Counted from the first letter of the stretch, positions 13,047-25,900 are shown. The stretch: DNA of 64,000 nt from Bradysia coprophila (GCF_014529535.1 NW_023503376.1:5529716-5593715); one strand, 5' to 3'. Notes: generated by a model not told the origin, from the sequence alone. Program-made: numbers and translations.

Positions 13047-16000
13047 ATGTTAACTCTGCTAACTGAAGCAAGATTTTGGACGACACGTGATGATATTGTC
13101 ATCAAGGATACAGATTTCGGAGCATTTCGGTAAGCGAATAATTTCCATCAATTTCCTCTGCTATGCAAATCATGTCTCAATTATGTACCTATGCATCGCA
13201 ACAGGTATGTAGACAAAAAAGAAGCAACAAGCGCGAACACGCAATCATTTGGCAAACGAAATTACGCCGAAAGACGTGACCTTCAATGCATATTAGACAA
13301 TAAACATCCGTCGAAACTAAAAAATTGCATAAAAAAGCTGGAAGATTATCTGAAGCATTTCAAGATAGTGTACTGTCGCTGGCGAGACAATGCAGTCATT
13401 CAGCTGGTACTATCGAATGGACTGTTGGTTCACATTTGCATCAACATTTTTACGGGCGACATAACTCGAATGGCCTTCGATAAGTTCTTCGTGGGCAAAT
13501 TGATTTCAGACCAGATCACCGATGTCGTCCTCACTCGGATGCATGCCATCATTGCATACGCACAAAATCAACTGACGTTCGTGTATCTGCAAAAGCCCAG
13601 TATGAAACGTTCGGCGCCGGAAAAGATCAGTCGCATGGATCCGAAAATATTCAATGTGATCATCAACGGGCCAACGCGTACGATTCCCAGACATTTGGCG
13701 TGCAATTACAGTTTTGATTTGCTGGTGGTCTGGACGAAATCGTCACAAAACGAGGTCTATCCCTGGCGACCAACTGTTCGCGATCAGGATCGCGCCAATG
13801 TAATGAAAACGGGATGTTGATGCATTGCAAGAGTATTTCAATGGAAATTTCTCTTTGCTTTAGGTTCACGTCTACAAGATCAGCCGAACGAAACTCGAAT
13901 CCCTTTGCTATTACTGGACAGAAAATGACCCAATTCACGTGGAATTTCGAACCAGTCAAAATCAATTGCATTCCGTGGAACAGAAAATTTCACGAAAGGT
14001 TTGTGTAGTCAAGATCATGACCGGTCCACAAGAACAATGAGTTGAATTCGATTTTTCTCACCATTGCTAGGGTGAGGTAACGATCGAGATATGCATGTAC
14101 GAGATAAGTAAATCGAAATTACAACGAACGGCCGTTACATCTATCCCCTTACAAACGCAAGTGTGTTGCCAGTCATTAAGTCCGGACAATGAGAAACTAA
14201 TGCTTGGTTGCATCGATGGATCTGTGGTGATTTTCGATGAAGGTCGTGGCATCACACACCTTGTAAAGGCAGCATTTGTGAGTCTTGTCTTGATCTGCTT
14301 ACAGATAACTTTCTTGACCCCGCTTCTGTTTCAGATACCAACGATGATATCATGGCACTGTGACTCTGCACTGATTGTGATTGCGAACGACAGGTGTCAG
14401 TTTCAATGCTTCGATGTGTCACTGGCTTGTGTGAAAAATCAGCTGATTAGCGAAGACATGACTCCGTCCAATTTACTGGATCTGTCCAGTTACTTCACTA
14501 ATCAACCGACATTGGTAAATATCTGCTGGAGCAAGAAACCTGACCTAGCTTTACACAACGATGGCTACACTCAATCGGACTGTTTTCTGTTGCTATGTTT
14601 CGAAAATGGTCCGATGGCCTGTCTACGATTTTTTGGTGGAAATGGTCTGAAAGGAGACGTTCACACGTCGGGCCTAACTGCAGATGTTCTAATCCAACAA
14701 TATCTGAATTTGAATCACATCGAAAAGGCAATCAATTTGTTGTTATGCCTGAATTGGGATACGTACGGGGCGATGTGCTTAATCTCCATGCACAAAATAG
14801 CCAATTACATATTTCAACGGCCGCTGACGCCGGAACGTGAAGTGCAATTACAAAAGACGCTAGGAAGTTTCCATGTACCTGTTAAGCCGCTCTGCGAGGA
14901 AACCGAAGCACAATTCGGTGATCAAGTGCGGGATATAACGAGAAAATTTTTCCAATATTTGCTGCGGTTCAAGTCGTACGAGAAAGCATTCAGTTTGGCT
15001 ATTGACATCAACGACGAAGACTTATTTATGGATCTGTACAATTGCGCGAAAATCAATGGCAACAAGGAACTGGCTAGTGATGCTTTCCGTAAAGCTGAAG
15101 AAATACTAACGAGACCTGAAAGTGCTAACAGCTTGCGTGAGTGGATAGACGAAATCATTATTTCTCGTTGCCTTTAACTGAACTTTCTCTTTGCAGATTC
15201 GATATGCTCGCATTCATCGTGTTCGGAGTGTGTTGAATCGTCAGTCTGTGATTCGGAGGATACGTCGAAAACACCGGAAGCAAACGAAAATATTTTAAAC
15301 AACAATTTGTCGACATCATCATCGTCACCATCGTCACCGCGGATCAATGCAACAAATCACGTTCAAGTGAAAGAACATCCACCGCTGCCAACAGTGTATG
15401 CACAGCAAAAGCAAAACACATCCGCCAAGCCATATGTACCTCCTCTGCCGTATTTGTCGCATTCCACACGACCGACTGATGTACGAATTCCGAAACCTGA
15501 ACTGAAAGTGTCGTCATTTTCCAAAAATCAGCACAAGAATCCGAACTCACGCAGCCGATATCAACCGTCAACGCATCTAATCGCCTCCGACAATATACTT
15601 TTGGTGGATCCGCCGTTGCCATTACTGAAGAAAACGTCCAGTCAAGACAATCTCGTGCACAGTTATGCACGAAGTCCAGATAGAAATCCCATTTATCACA
15701 ACAGCTTCTCAACGGATGGACTCAATAATGTTGGAAACTATGACGACGCCAGGCGCTTCACTTCCAATGCAGTCAAATCCACAAAAATGCCAAAATCTTT
15801 GCCGCGCAACGTAGCATCCAACCACAAATCTGTGGTCATCGATGTAGTACCTAAACCAAGCACCTCGAATTTAGCCAACAATTCCGACTGGAAAGTGCCT
15901 GCACAGACCGTTGGAATTCCATTGACCTTTTCACACAACAACAACATTCCATATGCCAGTCCATTCCAACACCGGCCGATGCCATACATGCTACAATCAA

Positions 16001-16601
16001 ACGTTCCATTGCCACAGCATCGACTCATCAAATCGGAGAGCATGTACAATATGACAACACCAATGGCACCGATTATCCATCATCAGCATCCATTGATATC
16101 AGGCAACATACCATCCATTGCGTCCATTATGCCAGACTCATACAAAAAGCTATCGTCGAATTCGGGCGCTAAGAAGGTCAGTGCCACCAGTTCCATATTG
16201 TCGGGACAGGGACAACAGTCGGCTATGAATGCAAAGAAAGATATGAGCGAAAAGAATAAAGTGAAATTTTCCGATACTGTTACGGTAGCCGTGGTACCGG
16301 AAATTTCACGCAAAGATAAATTGCAAAGTGATCGAACGAAGAGACCGAATGGATTCCATAAATTAATGACTGACCCGCAGCGAGAACTGGCCGACAGTTT
16401 GCCGCTATGCCATCCGAATGATGAGTACTTGAAGGATTTTATGCCGATGTCGGGTAAGTTTTTGCTTCGTATTTTTCTGCCATTTTTGCCATCATTAATG
16501 ACTGTGTGGATGACTTTGCAGATGACAAAAAAGATGATGACGAAACTAACCGATCCGGCGGTGGTAGTACAATCAAAGTTGTACATTTTGGAGTCGTGTG
16601 A
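13047..16601 (+). CDS. frtz: fritz / WDPCP planar cell polarity effector
   Basis: Exons 13047-13129, 13205-13799, 13864-13998, 14071-14277, 14335-15136, 15197-16453 and 16522-16601 give 1052 residues with consistent phases. Fritz is a WD-repeat-type cytoplasmic effector of planar cell polarity and ciliogenesis, acting downstream of the core Frizzled module with Inturned and Fuzzy. Recognisable parts: the N-terminus LLTEARFWTTRDDIVIKD, the conserved block KISRMDPKIFNVIINGP, beta-propeller-like sequence to about residue 450, a helical segment (YLNLNHIEKAINLLLCLNWD; FQYLLRFKSYEKAFSLAIDI), then a long Ser/Pro/Asn-rich disordered tail ending IKVVHFGVV. The start is the first ATG in frame and matches the expected N-terminus. 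Intron 4 (14278-14334) is 57 bp and in frame. Poly(A) signal at 16715. Confidence 0.93.
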
Positions 16602-16714
16602 GACACGCAAAATTTTTTATTTTTTTAATGAGAGAAAGAAAACGAGTCCGTCCAAGTACTTTATATACAATACATAGCTTTAAAATGTAATTTTCCGTCC
16701 CAAGTGCAACTTAA

Positions 16715-16720
16715 AATAAA
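16715..16720 (+). terminator. poly(A) signal of frtz
   Basis: AATAAA 114 bp after the frtz stop codon in an AT-rich 3' flank. Confidence 0.6.
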
Positions 16721-16739
16721 AGAAAATTTATTTTTCCAA

Positions 16740-17975
16740 TGGGGCGTTTTTACAAGATCATGGAGATCGCGAGACAACTGTGAATTTACAACAACAACAA
16801 CACAGACACGACGGAACTGGTATGGTGATTTGTGAGTAAGTTTTTATTGCTTCGTAAATAATCGGACCAGCAAAGTTCTTTGATAATGAAACGACAAAAT
16901 GTTCAAATTCAATAATGCGCAGTCGTGATGGAATTTGGAGTTTTAACACGTTCGTGATAAATTGTATCTTAAACGTGATTTGGCTTGCTTCAAGTTACTC
17001 TTGTAATGTATCGTGTAAGCTCTAGATTTTTCTTGTATAAACATACTCATCGGTTGACACATTTCTGGTACCTAGACTCTTCGTGACCGGCACTATGTGA
17101 ACCTTTCATTATGATCAAGTTATTGGGCCCATAACCTGTCGTTACAGTTTTCGAAATGATTTTCAGTGTAATGGCTCTACATTCCATCGGAAATCCTTCT
17201 TTTTATTGAGATTATTACAACATTTTCCAGAAATTCGAGCGGCCTGGAACTATTAATTAACTAATATGATATGAGGAACCGCGTGTGCAAATAATGTTTT
17301 CTTTCTGGCATCCAAATCCGATTTTTCCCGGTGTCCAATTAAATTCGACTAAATAACTCTGTAAAAATGTGAGCGGAGCGAGCGAACAATTTTGTGAATG
17401 AAGCCTTACGGATGAATGAAAATGTGTTTAATCAAGAACTGTTCCTTTGAAATTACGAGAGTACAGAGGAAAAAGTATACTGACTAAGGCTACTACTGAC
17501 TACGTTTCCGAAACGAAGAAAATTGATCATTATTACAGTTCAATGGCAAGACTTTTTTTTCTATTTTCCTATGAAAAGATCTCGATTCGCTACCCGTTCT
17601 ATTCTCACCTGCTGTTATCTAATCATTTTAATTCCTGTTCGTTCCCCACTCATTTCACTATTTTTACGATTTTCTAGTTTTTCAATCAATTCTCGATCCC
17701 GATTGCAATGACCGATTTTCCGTTTTTGGTAATTTTCAGATTTATAGTGATTTCTCGATTTCTAGTCATTTACCGATTTGATTTTGTATTAATTGAATTC
17801 CGAGTTTCGCTCACAGGGATGAAAACTAAATGAGACTGGCCTACATTTGTCCTACATTTTGAAAATTCGTCCTACTTGTCCTACTGTCCTGCGTAGGACA
17901 TTTTTGCTAAACCATTCTCATACATTTCTATAAAAATAAAATTTTTATTCGGTTTCTCCTGTAGTATGCAGTCGA
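16740..17975. other. AT-rich intergenic DNA, nothing supported
   Basis: No gene-like ORF. Around 17840-17900 there are repeated TCCTAC words (CCTACATTTGTCCTAC); related words reappear near 20955. Confidence 0.45.
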
Positions 17976-17979
17976 ATTT

Positions 17980-19450
17980 AATGACCAAGGTCATGGAGAG
18001 TCAACTTATTCCCTTGACTGAAAGTCATGGGTCTTATGGATGATAAACACCGTAAAATGTTTGTCACACAATGTTTACTACTATGATTGAAAATACTGAA
18101 TGTATGACCAAAAACCTTAAATATAAAAAATGTTTGTCACACTTTGATGATTTTTTGATAACACGATAACTTGACTAATTCTCAACGGATTTCCAAAAAC
18201 TTTTTTTTAATCGACAGCGAATTGAATTCCTGAGGTTAAGTTCGAAGATGGGCTATGACGGTCGGGTGATCTTAGAGATATTCCCAAAAGAATTCTTGTC
18301 TAGTCCCTTGATAACACGATAACTCGAGTAGTTTTCAACGGATTTCCAAAAACTTTTTTTCATTTCACGGGGAATTAAATTCCACAGGTTAAGTTCGAAG
18401 ATGGACTATAACAGACGGGTGATCTTAGAGATATTCTCAAAAGAATTTTTGTCTTGTCGCTTGATTCCACGATAACGCGAGTAGTGTTCGATGGATTTCC
18501 AGAAACTTTTTATTAATCGACAGCGAATTAAATTGATGAGGTTAAGTTCGAAGATGGGTCGTAACGGACGGGTGATCTTAGAGATATTCCCAAAAGAATT
18601 TTTGTCTTGTTTCTTGATAACACGATAACACGACGGGGAATTGAATTAGGTTCCAAACAAATATTTTTTTTATTTTTCTTCGGTGCAGAACATTATTATA
18701 AGATACTTTGCTTCGTATTATATGCCAAAAAAATGTTTAATTTTTTTTATAGAACACTTTGAACACGCAAAAAATCATGAAAATTCGAATCGGAATACAC
18801 TCCGGAGTGTATTTCGTTTCGTCAATTCGTTTTTTTCGTTATTTTTTGGGTTTTCAAAATGGTTTATAAAAAAAAGTAAACATTTTTTTGGCATATAATA
18901 CGAAGCAAAGTATCTTATAATAATGTTCTGCATCGAAGAAAAATAAAAAAAAAATTTGTTTGGAACCTAATTCCTGAGGTTAAGTTCGAAGATGGACTAT
19001 AACAGACGGGTGATCTTAGAGATATTCTCAAAAGAATTTTTGTCTTGTCGCTTGATTCCACGATAACTCGAGTAGTTTTCGATGGATTTCCAAAATGTTT
19101 TTTTTTAATCGACAGCGAATTAAATTGCTGAGGTTAAGTTCGAAGATAGGTCATAACGGACGGGTGATCTTAGAGATATTCACAAAAGAATTTTTGTCTC
19201 GATAACTTCACGTAATCCTTAACGGATTTCAAAAACTTTTTTTTATTAGACGGGGAATTCCATTCCCAAGGATAAGTTCAAAGATGGGCTATAACATAAC
19301 GGTCGGGGGATCTGAGAGATATTCCCAAAAGAATTTTTGTATCGTCCCGTGATATTATCGTGTTTAAGTTGAGTAATTCTTAATGGGTTAAGTTCGTTAA
19401 TGGAATATACTGGAATAATATTCTAGGATTTATTCCAAAAAATTTTTTGT
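17980..19450. repeat. satellite-like tandem repeat, about 150-bp units
   Basis: At least six degenerate units contain GTTAAGTTCGAAGATGG, GGTGATCTTAGAGATATTC, AAAAGAATTTTTGTCT, ACACGATAAC and GGATTTCCAAAAACTTTTTT in that order. The array is split by a MITE at 18648-18968. A single related unit lies at 45.36-45.60 kb, and the AAGTTCGAAGATGGGC module also occurs inside the dispersed CGTACG-type elements. No coding potential. Confidence 0.8.
18648..18968. mobile_element. MITE inserted into the tandem repeat
   Basis: Inverted arms of more than 100 bp start AGGTTCCAAACAAAT and contain TTATTATAAGATACTTTGCT. The flanks are AATT on both sides (18644-18647 and 18969-18972). An unoccupied repeat unit around 18225 reads GAATTGAATTCCTGAGG, so the pre-insertion sequence is visible within the same array. 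Confidence 0.82.
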
Positions 19451-19833
19451 GTAATATCTTGGTATCTAAGATAAGAAAAAAATTAAAGTTTGGACGAGTG
19501 TGAACTTTGCGGCCAGAGCGAAGCGAGGGCCGTAATCACACGAGTTCCATTTTTATTTAAGAGGTAAGCGAGAAATTCGCCCCTGTCCAGGGTCTGTTAG
19601 CAGACAATAAAATTTAGGAGGCATCGGTCTCTCACAGAGAGACAGTTGGAAAAATTGGCATCAATAGTAATAAATTAACATATAAGTTACCATTGTAAAA
19701 GGTGTCAAAACATGGTCTCATTCTTCCATGTTTTTATAAAAAAAAACTTTACCAGATCTAAAAAAAGTGATCAGTGTAACGAAATTTTCATTAACTGCTT
19801 AGTTTTCTCATGGTTGGTCAAACTGCTACAACC

Positions 19834-20009
19834 AATACCCTCTCTAGCAAACAAACTACTTTTATTAAGGTGGTAAAAGAATCAAGTAGCCTTTACATGT
19901 AAATTACAGCGCAGTTAGTCAAAATGTAGAATAGTGTTTGTAAAATACAAAGAAATAAGGTGTGAATTTTACACAGAGAATTGAGAGTTTGGTTGCTAGA
20001 GAGAGTATT
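19834..20009. mobile_element. MITE, AATACTCTCTCTAGCAA family, copy 2
   Basis: 176-bp element with ends AATACCCTCTCTAGCAAAC / GTTGCTAGAGAGAGTATT, flanked by exact 9-bp duplications GCTACAACC (19825-19833, 20010-20018). A 9-bp duplication suggests Mutator-like transposition; that assignment is tentative. Confidence 0.75.
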
Positions 20010-20019
20010 GCTACAACCT

Positions 20020-21400
20020 AATCTGTTTTATGTTGAAAGCTAACAATTCGTGGTCGTTATTGCAGTCGTACATACTTGAAAAATGATTCTGGTGGAAAGA
20101 TATCATCAAAAGACAGTATTTGAAAATCACTCAAATGTATACTTTTCAGTAAAGCATCGATGCCTCTTAAGTACTGAAAATACGTATGAGCCATTTTGAA
20201 GTACGTGATATGAACGAAGTTTTTTATGTGGATTGAGAATCTGTGGTATTTAAGTAAAGGGGATAAGAATCTCTAAGCTAAACTTTGCTACTGGACGCAT
20301 ACGCTTGTACTTTTATATAACTTTTAGAGTGATTTTTTTTTGCTCGGATTACAAAAATCTTCTTGAGAAAATTAGTCAGTCAGTCAAGGGATCTGACCCA
20401 TCCAAAAGATGGGGCCTAGTACGTGAAAACCACAATCTTCCTAATAATCTGTTAAAAAGCTTATCTTAGACTAGGTCTAGTAGATTCGGATAAAGACGAG
20501 AATTATTATTCTGTGACTTACATTTTCCTTCTCGTTCGCGGAATGAACAATTTTGCGACAATGTGTGAATGGTAATGTGGTAAAGGTTGATCGGATTCAC
20601 ACATTGTATGAATGTTTCGTAAAATTGTTCGACTTCCATTAATGAGAAGCAGAATATTAAACATAGTCACAGTCAACAAATGAATCTTGTTCAATGGAAT
20701 CATATTTGATTCATAGGCCCGCAACACTGGTCATGATATTGGATATTGTTGAGTTTGTAAAAGATTTCTTGTTTTCATCATTACGAAAGTAATCCGTAAA
20801 AGTCTTAGAATTGGTGCTTGTCAGCACGAAGAGGTCAAGCCTGAGTACGAGATAAGAGGAACAAGAAAGGTAGAATGTCGTAGTTAGGTCGGGCACCGAT
20901 ATACAAATAGGAACTGTGAAGAAGTCCTATCACTCTTGATGTGAAAATGTCGTCCTACATGTCCTACAGAACGACAGGAAATTTTTAGTTGGACCACTGA
21001 AATAATTTTGATATGTTTACTTAGCGAAATCGTAAACTTTTAGGACTATTGGAGTCCATGCATTGCTTAAAACCAAACCTTTGTCGGTATTCATCAATGG
21101 TTTCTGACTTTACTGTATAGCGATAACGTCTTTGACTTGTCTTAAGTTAAAATCTTTTTCTTTGATTATTATTTTTCCTTCGTGCCAGTTGATGTTGTCT
21201 GGCTTATTTCAATGGCTGATTTTTTATATTCTCGTCTCCTCATGTTGCCTACGTGGTCGTCGTCCTTTCTCTCTTCGAATCCCATGTAGAATCGAGTAAA
21301 TTCCTGCTAGATTTTCATTTTTTTATCTTTCAGGCTTCGGAGCATATTTACGACTTTTATGCCTGGGGTGAAAGTTATCTTCCATTCCAATTTACGACGT
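20020..21400. other. intergenic, nothing supported
   Basis: AT-rich. A few open frames of 60-70 codons lack recognisable features. Confidence 0.4.
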
Positions 21401-21419
21401 AAATAACTGTGGGCACTTC

Positions 21420-21532
21420 ATCTGTCCGTCCGTCCGTCCGTCTGTCCGTCTGTCCGTCCGTCCGTCTGTCCGTCCGTCCGTCTGTCCGTCCGTCCGTCCG
21501 TCTGTCTGTCCGTCCGTCCGTCCGTCTGTGTC
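21420..21532. repeat. (TCCG/TCTG)n microsatellite
   Basis: About 113 bp of tetranucleotide repeats TCCG mixed with TCTG. Confidence 0.9.
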
Positions 21533-22019
21533 ACAAATAAAATGTGATTGATAAAAGTTAAAATTGCAATGCTACTATGAACAAACCAACACCAGGCAAA
21601 TCAATTATTATTTGTTATCTGGTAACCAATCGCTCATGGCAGACATTGCAATTTGAAAGTTTGGTAGTTGTTGGTAGTGGGACCCCCAAAATATTTAGCA
21701 GCAAAGATGTTTCTTACTCGAGAGACGCACACCGACTGACGAAATTACTCTGCCTGCTTGCCTATTTATAACTCAAATATTTGGTAGTTGACTACCTCGG
21801 TGGTAAATTGCAATGCTACTATGAGCAAACCAACACCAGGCAAATAAATTATTATTTGTTATCTGGTAACCGATCGCTCATAGCAGACATTGCAATTTGG
21901 TAGTTGTTGGTAGTTAGACCCCCAAACTATATGGCAGCAAAGATGTTTCTTACTCGAGAGACGCACACCGACTGACGAAATTATTCGGCCTGCTGGTCTA
22001 TTTATAAATCGAGTATTTG

Positions 22020-22175
22020 GTAGTTGACTACCAAAGTGGTAGTTGACTGACTACCAAAGTGGTAGTTGACTGACTACCAAAGTGGTAGTTGACTGACTAC
22101 CAAAGTGGTAGTTGACTGACTACCAAAGTGGTAGTTGACTACCAAAGTGGTAGTTGACTACCAACATGGTAGTTG
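22020..22175. repeat. GGTAGT/ACTACC dyad array, copy 1
   Basis: Units are mostly 23 bp long (GGTAGTTGACTGACTACCAAAGT). Each contains the inverted 6-mers GGTAGT and ACTACC. It lies next to a TATA-Inr core promoter on the minus strand. The matching array at 58118-58436 has 19-bp units; the 4 extra bases here look like a GACT duplication. Confidence 0.85.
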
Positions 22176-22601
22176 ACTAATACGGATGTTGTAGATATGA
22201 TTACTGTTTGAGAGTTGCACACCGACTGATGAAATTAATCGGCTTGCTTGCCTATTTATAATTCCAAAATTTGGTAGTTGAATACCAAAATGGTACTTGA
22301 ATGAGTACCAAGCAAGTAGTAAACAGAAATTGAAAAAAAATGAAAAAAGACCTCACCAGGCTTCAGCCGGTCTATTCTTGTCATTATTTATTCCTGCTGG
22401 ACCGACAAGATTTCTCATTTCCCGATATCCTGGATACCAAGGATACCCATTATTTGCACACGTGTGAAGAGCACAGACAATTTTTTGGTGACATGAGAGA
22501 TATCGAATGAAAAACACGTTGAACGATTTGAATGGTCGAGACAAGCACCGTCAGTAATTTTTCGAATCAAATGAAATCCAAAAATGTAAAAATTTTTCCG
22601 C

Positions 22602-22607
22602 TTTATT
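22602..22607 (-). terminator. candidate poly(A) signal of UBE3C
   Basis: AATAAA on the minus strand about 300 bp after the UBE3C stop codon. Confidence 0.45.
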
Positions 22608-22909
22608 TCAATCTCTATTGATCTTTATAAATGTATTGGGGTGGCCTCGGAGGTGGCAAAATTAAACATTAAACTGAATCCGGAAAATGAACATTCTCCA
22701 CAACAATTATCGCTAATATCACTCATAGTACTCCATACGAGAGGGGGTGGTTCGATTGATACACACTTACACACACACAAACACAGAGCAAAAGACTAAC
22801 GTAAAACGAAAAATAGTTTTATCGGTAGAGCGGTTGGCTTAACCGAAGATAATAATTTTTTTTGTATTTTTTGATTCGATCCAACCAATTGATGGACTCA
22901 CAATAATAT

Positions 22910-25900
22910 CTAACTCAATTCGAATCCAGAACCACTCTGTATGGCGTACAATAGCTTCTCTTTAAGTATTTCCGAAGAGTTGAACGCTGGTAGCTTCAAT
23001 AGATTCATACACGTTGATGCCGAGGGCAGTCGATCAGTGTCGCCGGAATTTTGAATGCAAAAAGGTGGATCCAGATCCTAGAAAAAGAAATGCGAAGTGT
23101 TTCAGCGTATGCGTATCTCTTACATTCCGTTGGATTGACTGGCTCAACCGTTTGATTAACTAGTCAAAACAATTCGAGATTTGTTTCTCTCTTACCTTGA
23201 ATCCTAGCAACGGTGGCCTCGAACACGACGTAACGAATTTCAACAATTGACGCTTTTGAATGTCATCAAAATGCTCCACAACATCCCAAAACAGCTTAAT
23301 TGTCTTATGTTCCGGATCATAGTCACCACCATATCTCGTATATTTTCTCAGATCGTCGATATCAACCGGAATTTCTGCGCCAGAAATTAGCACCTGAAAC
23401 TCCTTGTTACTGAACATGTACAGCCATTCGACAGTCACCACATTGGCCAATCCCCGCCGGAAGGCTGCACATTGTTGTTTGATCTGTCGATTCAATTTGT
23501 AGTCGGCCATCAGGCGAATGTATTCCATTCGATTCGATGAATTCACCGTGATGTCTGCACCATTCGGTTTCAATTCAACCACTTCCGTTTCGCCCAGTTC
23601 ATTCGAAACGACCGTAAAGTCTAATCCCAGATCAGCTACGTCGCCATCGTATGCTTTCAGCGACATTAAATTTCGATGCAATTCAGGATCTAGAGAGGCT
23701 AATTGATGGACGTCAACGTCTGAATGCTTTCCGGCCAATTTTGATAGGAAAAATTCGGCCAGCGGTAATTCTACCAATAGATTTTCGTAGATTGCTTTCC
23801 CGAGCATGCGTCCAATGAAGTAGTAATGCTTCTGAAAGTTTTCCACAATTTTGGCAACGCTTGGATTGGGATACAATTTATTGTCGGTTGTGATCCTAAA
23901 AGAGAAACGAAGAACAGAAGTCAGTGATGCTACACAACAAACACGGTCGCCGCCGTCCTACATAAAGAAGCCTCTGTTTGGATCGAATGCCGTTTTTATC
24001 AGTTCCGACAAAAATTCCCTAAAAACACCGCCACCATCGATGCCCACCTCTTCCAGTCCAATGTTGTTGATCATTTGAACGCGAAAACGGGGTCTAACAT
24101 CCGGCTCTGAAAACGAGAAACTCAATTTGATGTGTAACTTTTCGCAACTACGCAAATCACAAACCGTTTTCCGTTCTTAATTTGTCGTAAGCGTCTTCGT
24201 AGATGTGTGATCGTCGTACCGTTAAGTAAATAGCTGGTCCTTGAAGGAATGCCTGCGAGTCACCTTGCGCTCTGTACAAAATCGATAGTTCGTGACGTCG
24301 TTCAAACAAAACCTAACATTCTTACTGTACCTTAATTTGTCGGCGGACAGTAATCCCTGAAGGATGCCAACCCTAGCGTTGAAGGGAACGACAAATGGTA
24401 TTTCCCGCAAAATTGTTATCGAACGGATCTGCTTGGTAGACAATGGTGGACCGCCACTTTCTAAAATTATTGACAAATTTTCCGTTAAATGCAAACTAAT
24501 TGGATGATGGACACACGAGCGCACTCACCAAAGTCTTCTTTTGTGAAATCTTTGATCGGTTGAAACGGTCTGGGTCCACGTCGTCCCCGCGATAAATGTA
24601 AATCTTTATCTAACGGTAGATTCAAACTTTGCACAGTCCAATGATTGTCCGGACAAAATCCTCGCCTCAAATCACGAGTGTGCAGCTGTCTCAGCAACGA
24701 TACACAAACCTGTAGATCACAAGAAAAATGTGCTGAATTCGCTGCGACGTCTCGTCATTTCGTCCCGTTACCTTCAGCAAATGTGGCCACATGGTTTTGT
24801 TGAATTGATCGTCCGCTTGACTAGGGTTTAGCTTCAGAATTGCACGGTAGTTTTCGTGAAAGGTGGATCGGGTCTCAGGAAATGCCAAATCCACTAGTCC
24901 AAGGGAAATGTCTTTCAACGTTGTACTCACGGGGATTATTTCGGCTAATGTGAACGGCATAATTTTGCTAACAGTTCCCGGGAGAGCGTCCTGGCAGAAT
25001 TCGCCATCGTGTAGTGTGGATATTAGACGGCCGAAGATCGTACAAAAGGTGGCTAGGATCGGTATAACGGAGTCGATGTCTTTTTGGGCTGCAAAGGGGT
25101 TTTTATCAGATAAAATTGGCATGCAATTTGGCGCATATCAAATTTGTGCAACGTACGAATGTGAATTCCCCTTGACAGGAGATTTAATGGTGAAGAGAAT
25201 CCTAATTGACTCGATTGCGACGTCAGCATGTACCACAATCTCCGAATAAATTTTGGTTTAAACGTAAGCATTGATAAGAACCTGCAAAGAAAATCAGAAA
25301 TCAAATTTCACGAAAGAAAGCGAATCCTGTGCACCGAGCTAACCTATTATCAAAGGCACCAATCTGATGATACATCATGATATGATGAGCAATTTTGCAT
25401 ATGCAGTGCAAAATCGGTGGTTCGTTCAGGAAAAACTCTTCGATATTTTCGATGATCAGACGCGAACGACTCGGATCGTTCAGCATCGCCAGAACGTCCA
25501 GTAAAATTTCGATTTCCTGCACCGACACCGAGTCCATAATCTGGGTGCTATTGTCATCCGAATCCGAGTCACTTGAATCGTCATTTTTGAAAACGGCAGG
25601 CCCAGTTCGACGGGGCAACCGATTGATCGTTGACGACATCGATGCAATGATTTTGATGTAATTGGTCAGGTGTTCAACACTGTTCAATTTGTCCTGATGC
25701 AATCGATCAAGTTTCAGTAGAGCATTCAGCAGGTAACTTGTTGTCATCGACACGTTGCTTTGCTGTGTGCTCGATGTGTCGGTCATGTCATCCATGTCGA
25801 CACATTCGATGGTTTCAGCAAGATATTTGATCAGAAATATAAACGGGAATGTCGGATTATTGGCCAGCGACGGAATGACAAAATATTTGATTGGATCGCT

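Larger units (their letters stand above)
21405..22383 (-). mobile_element. promoter-bearing repeat element, copy 1 (three TATA-Inr units)
   Basis: On the minus strand three near-identical core promoters are seen: TATAAATA at 22260-22253, 22006-21999 and 21770-21763, each 32-33 bp before a TCAGTC initiator (22229-22224, 21975-21970, 21739-21734). Each is followed by conserved leader sequence (GGTGTGCGTCTCTCGAG-like). Between the upstream and middle units lies an array of GGTAGT/ACTACC dyads (22020-22175). Two direct units of about 240 bp make up the lower part. A (TCCG/TCTG)n microsatellite forms the low-coordinate edge. The high-coordinate end reads GGCTTCAGCCGGTCTATTCT, shared with the copy at 57.9 kb. 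No protein-coding gene is visible inside. Confidence 0.7.

Noticed and set aside
22815-22850. tRNA-like string (GGTAGAGCGGTTGGCTTAACC)
   Set aside because: Resembles a D-arm/anticodon stretch, but no acceptor stem, anticodon arm or T-arm (GTTCRAATC) follows in the next 50 bases.
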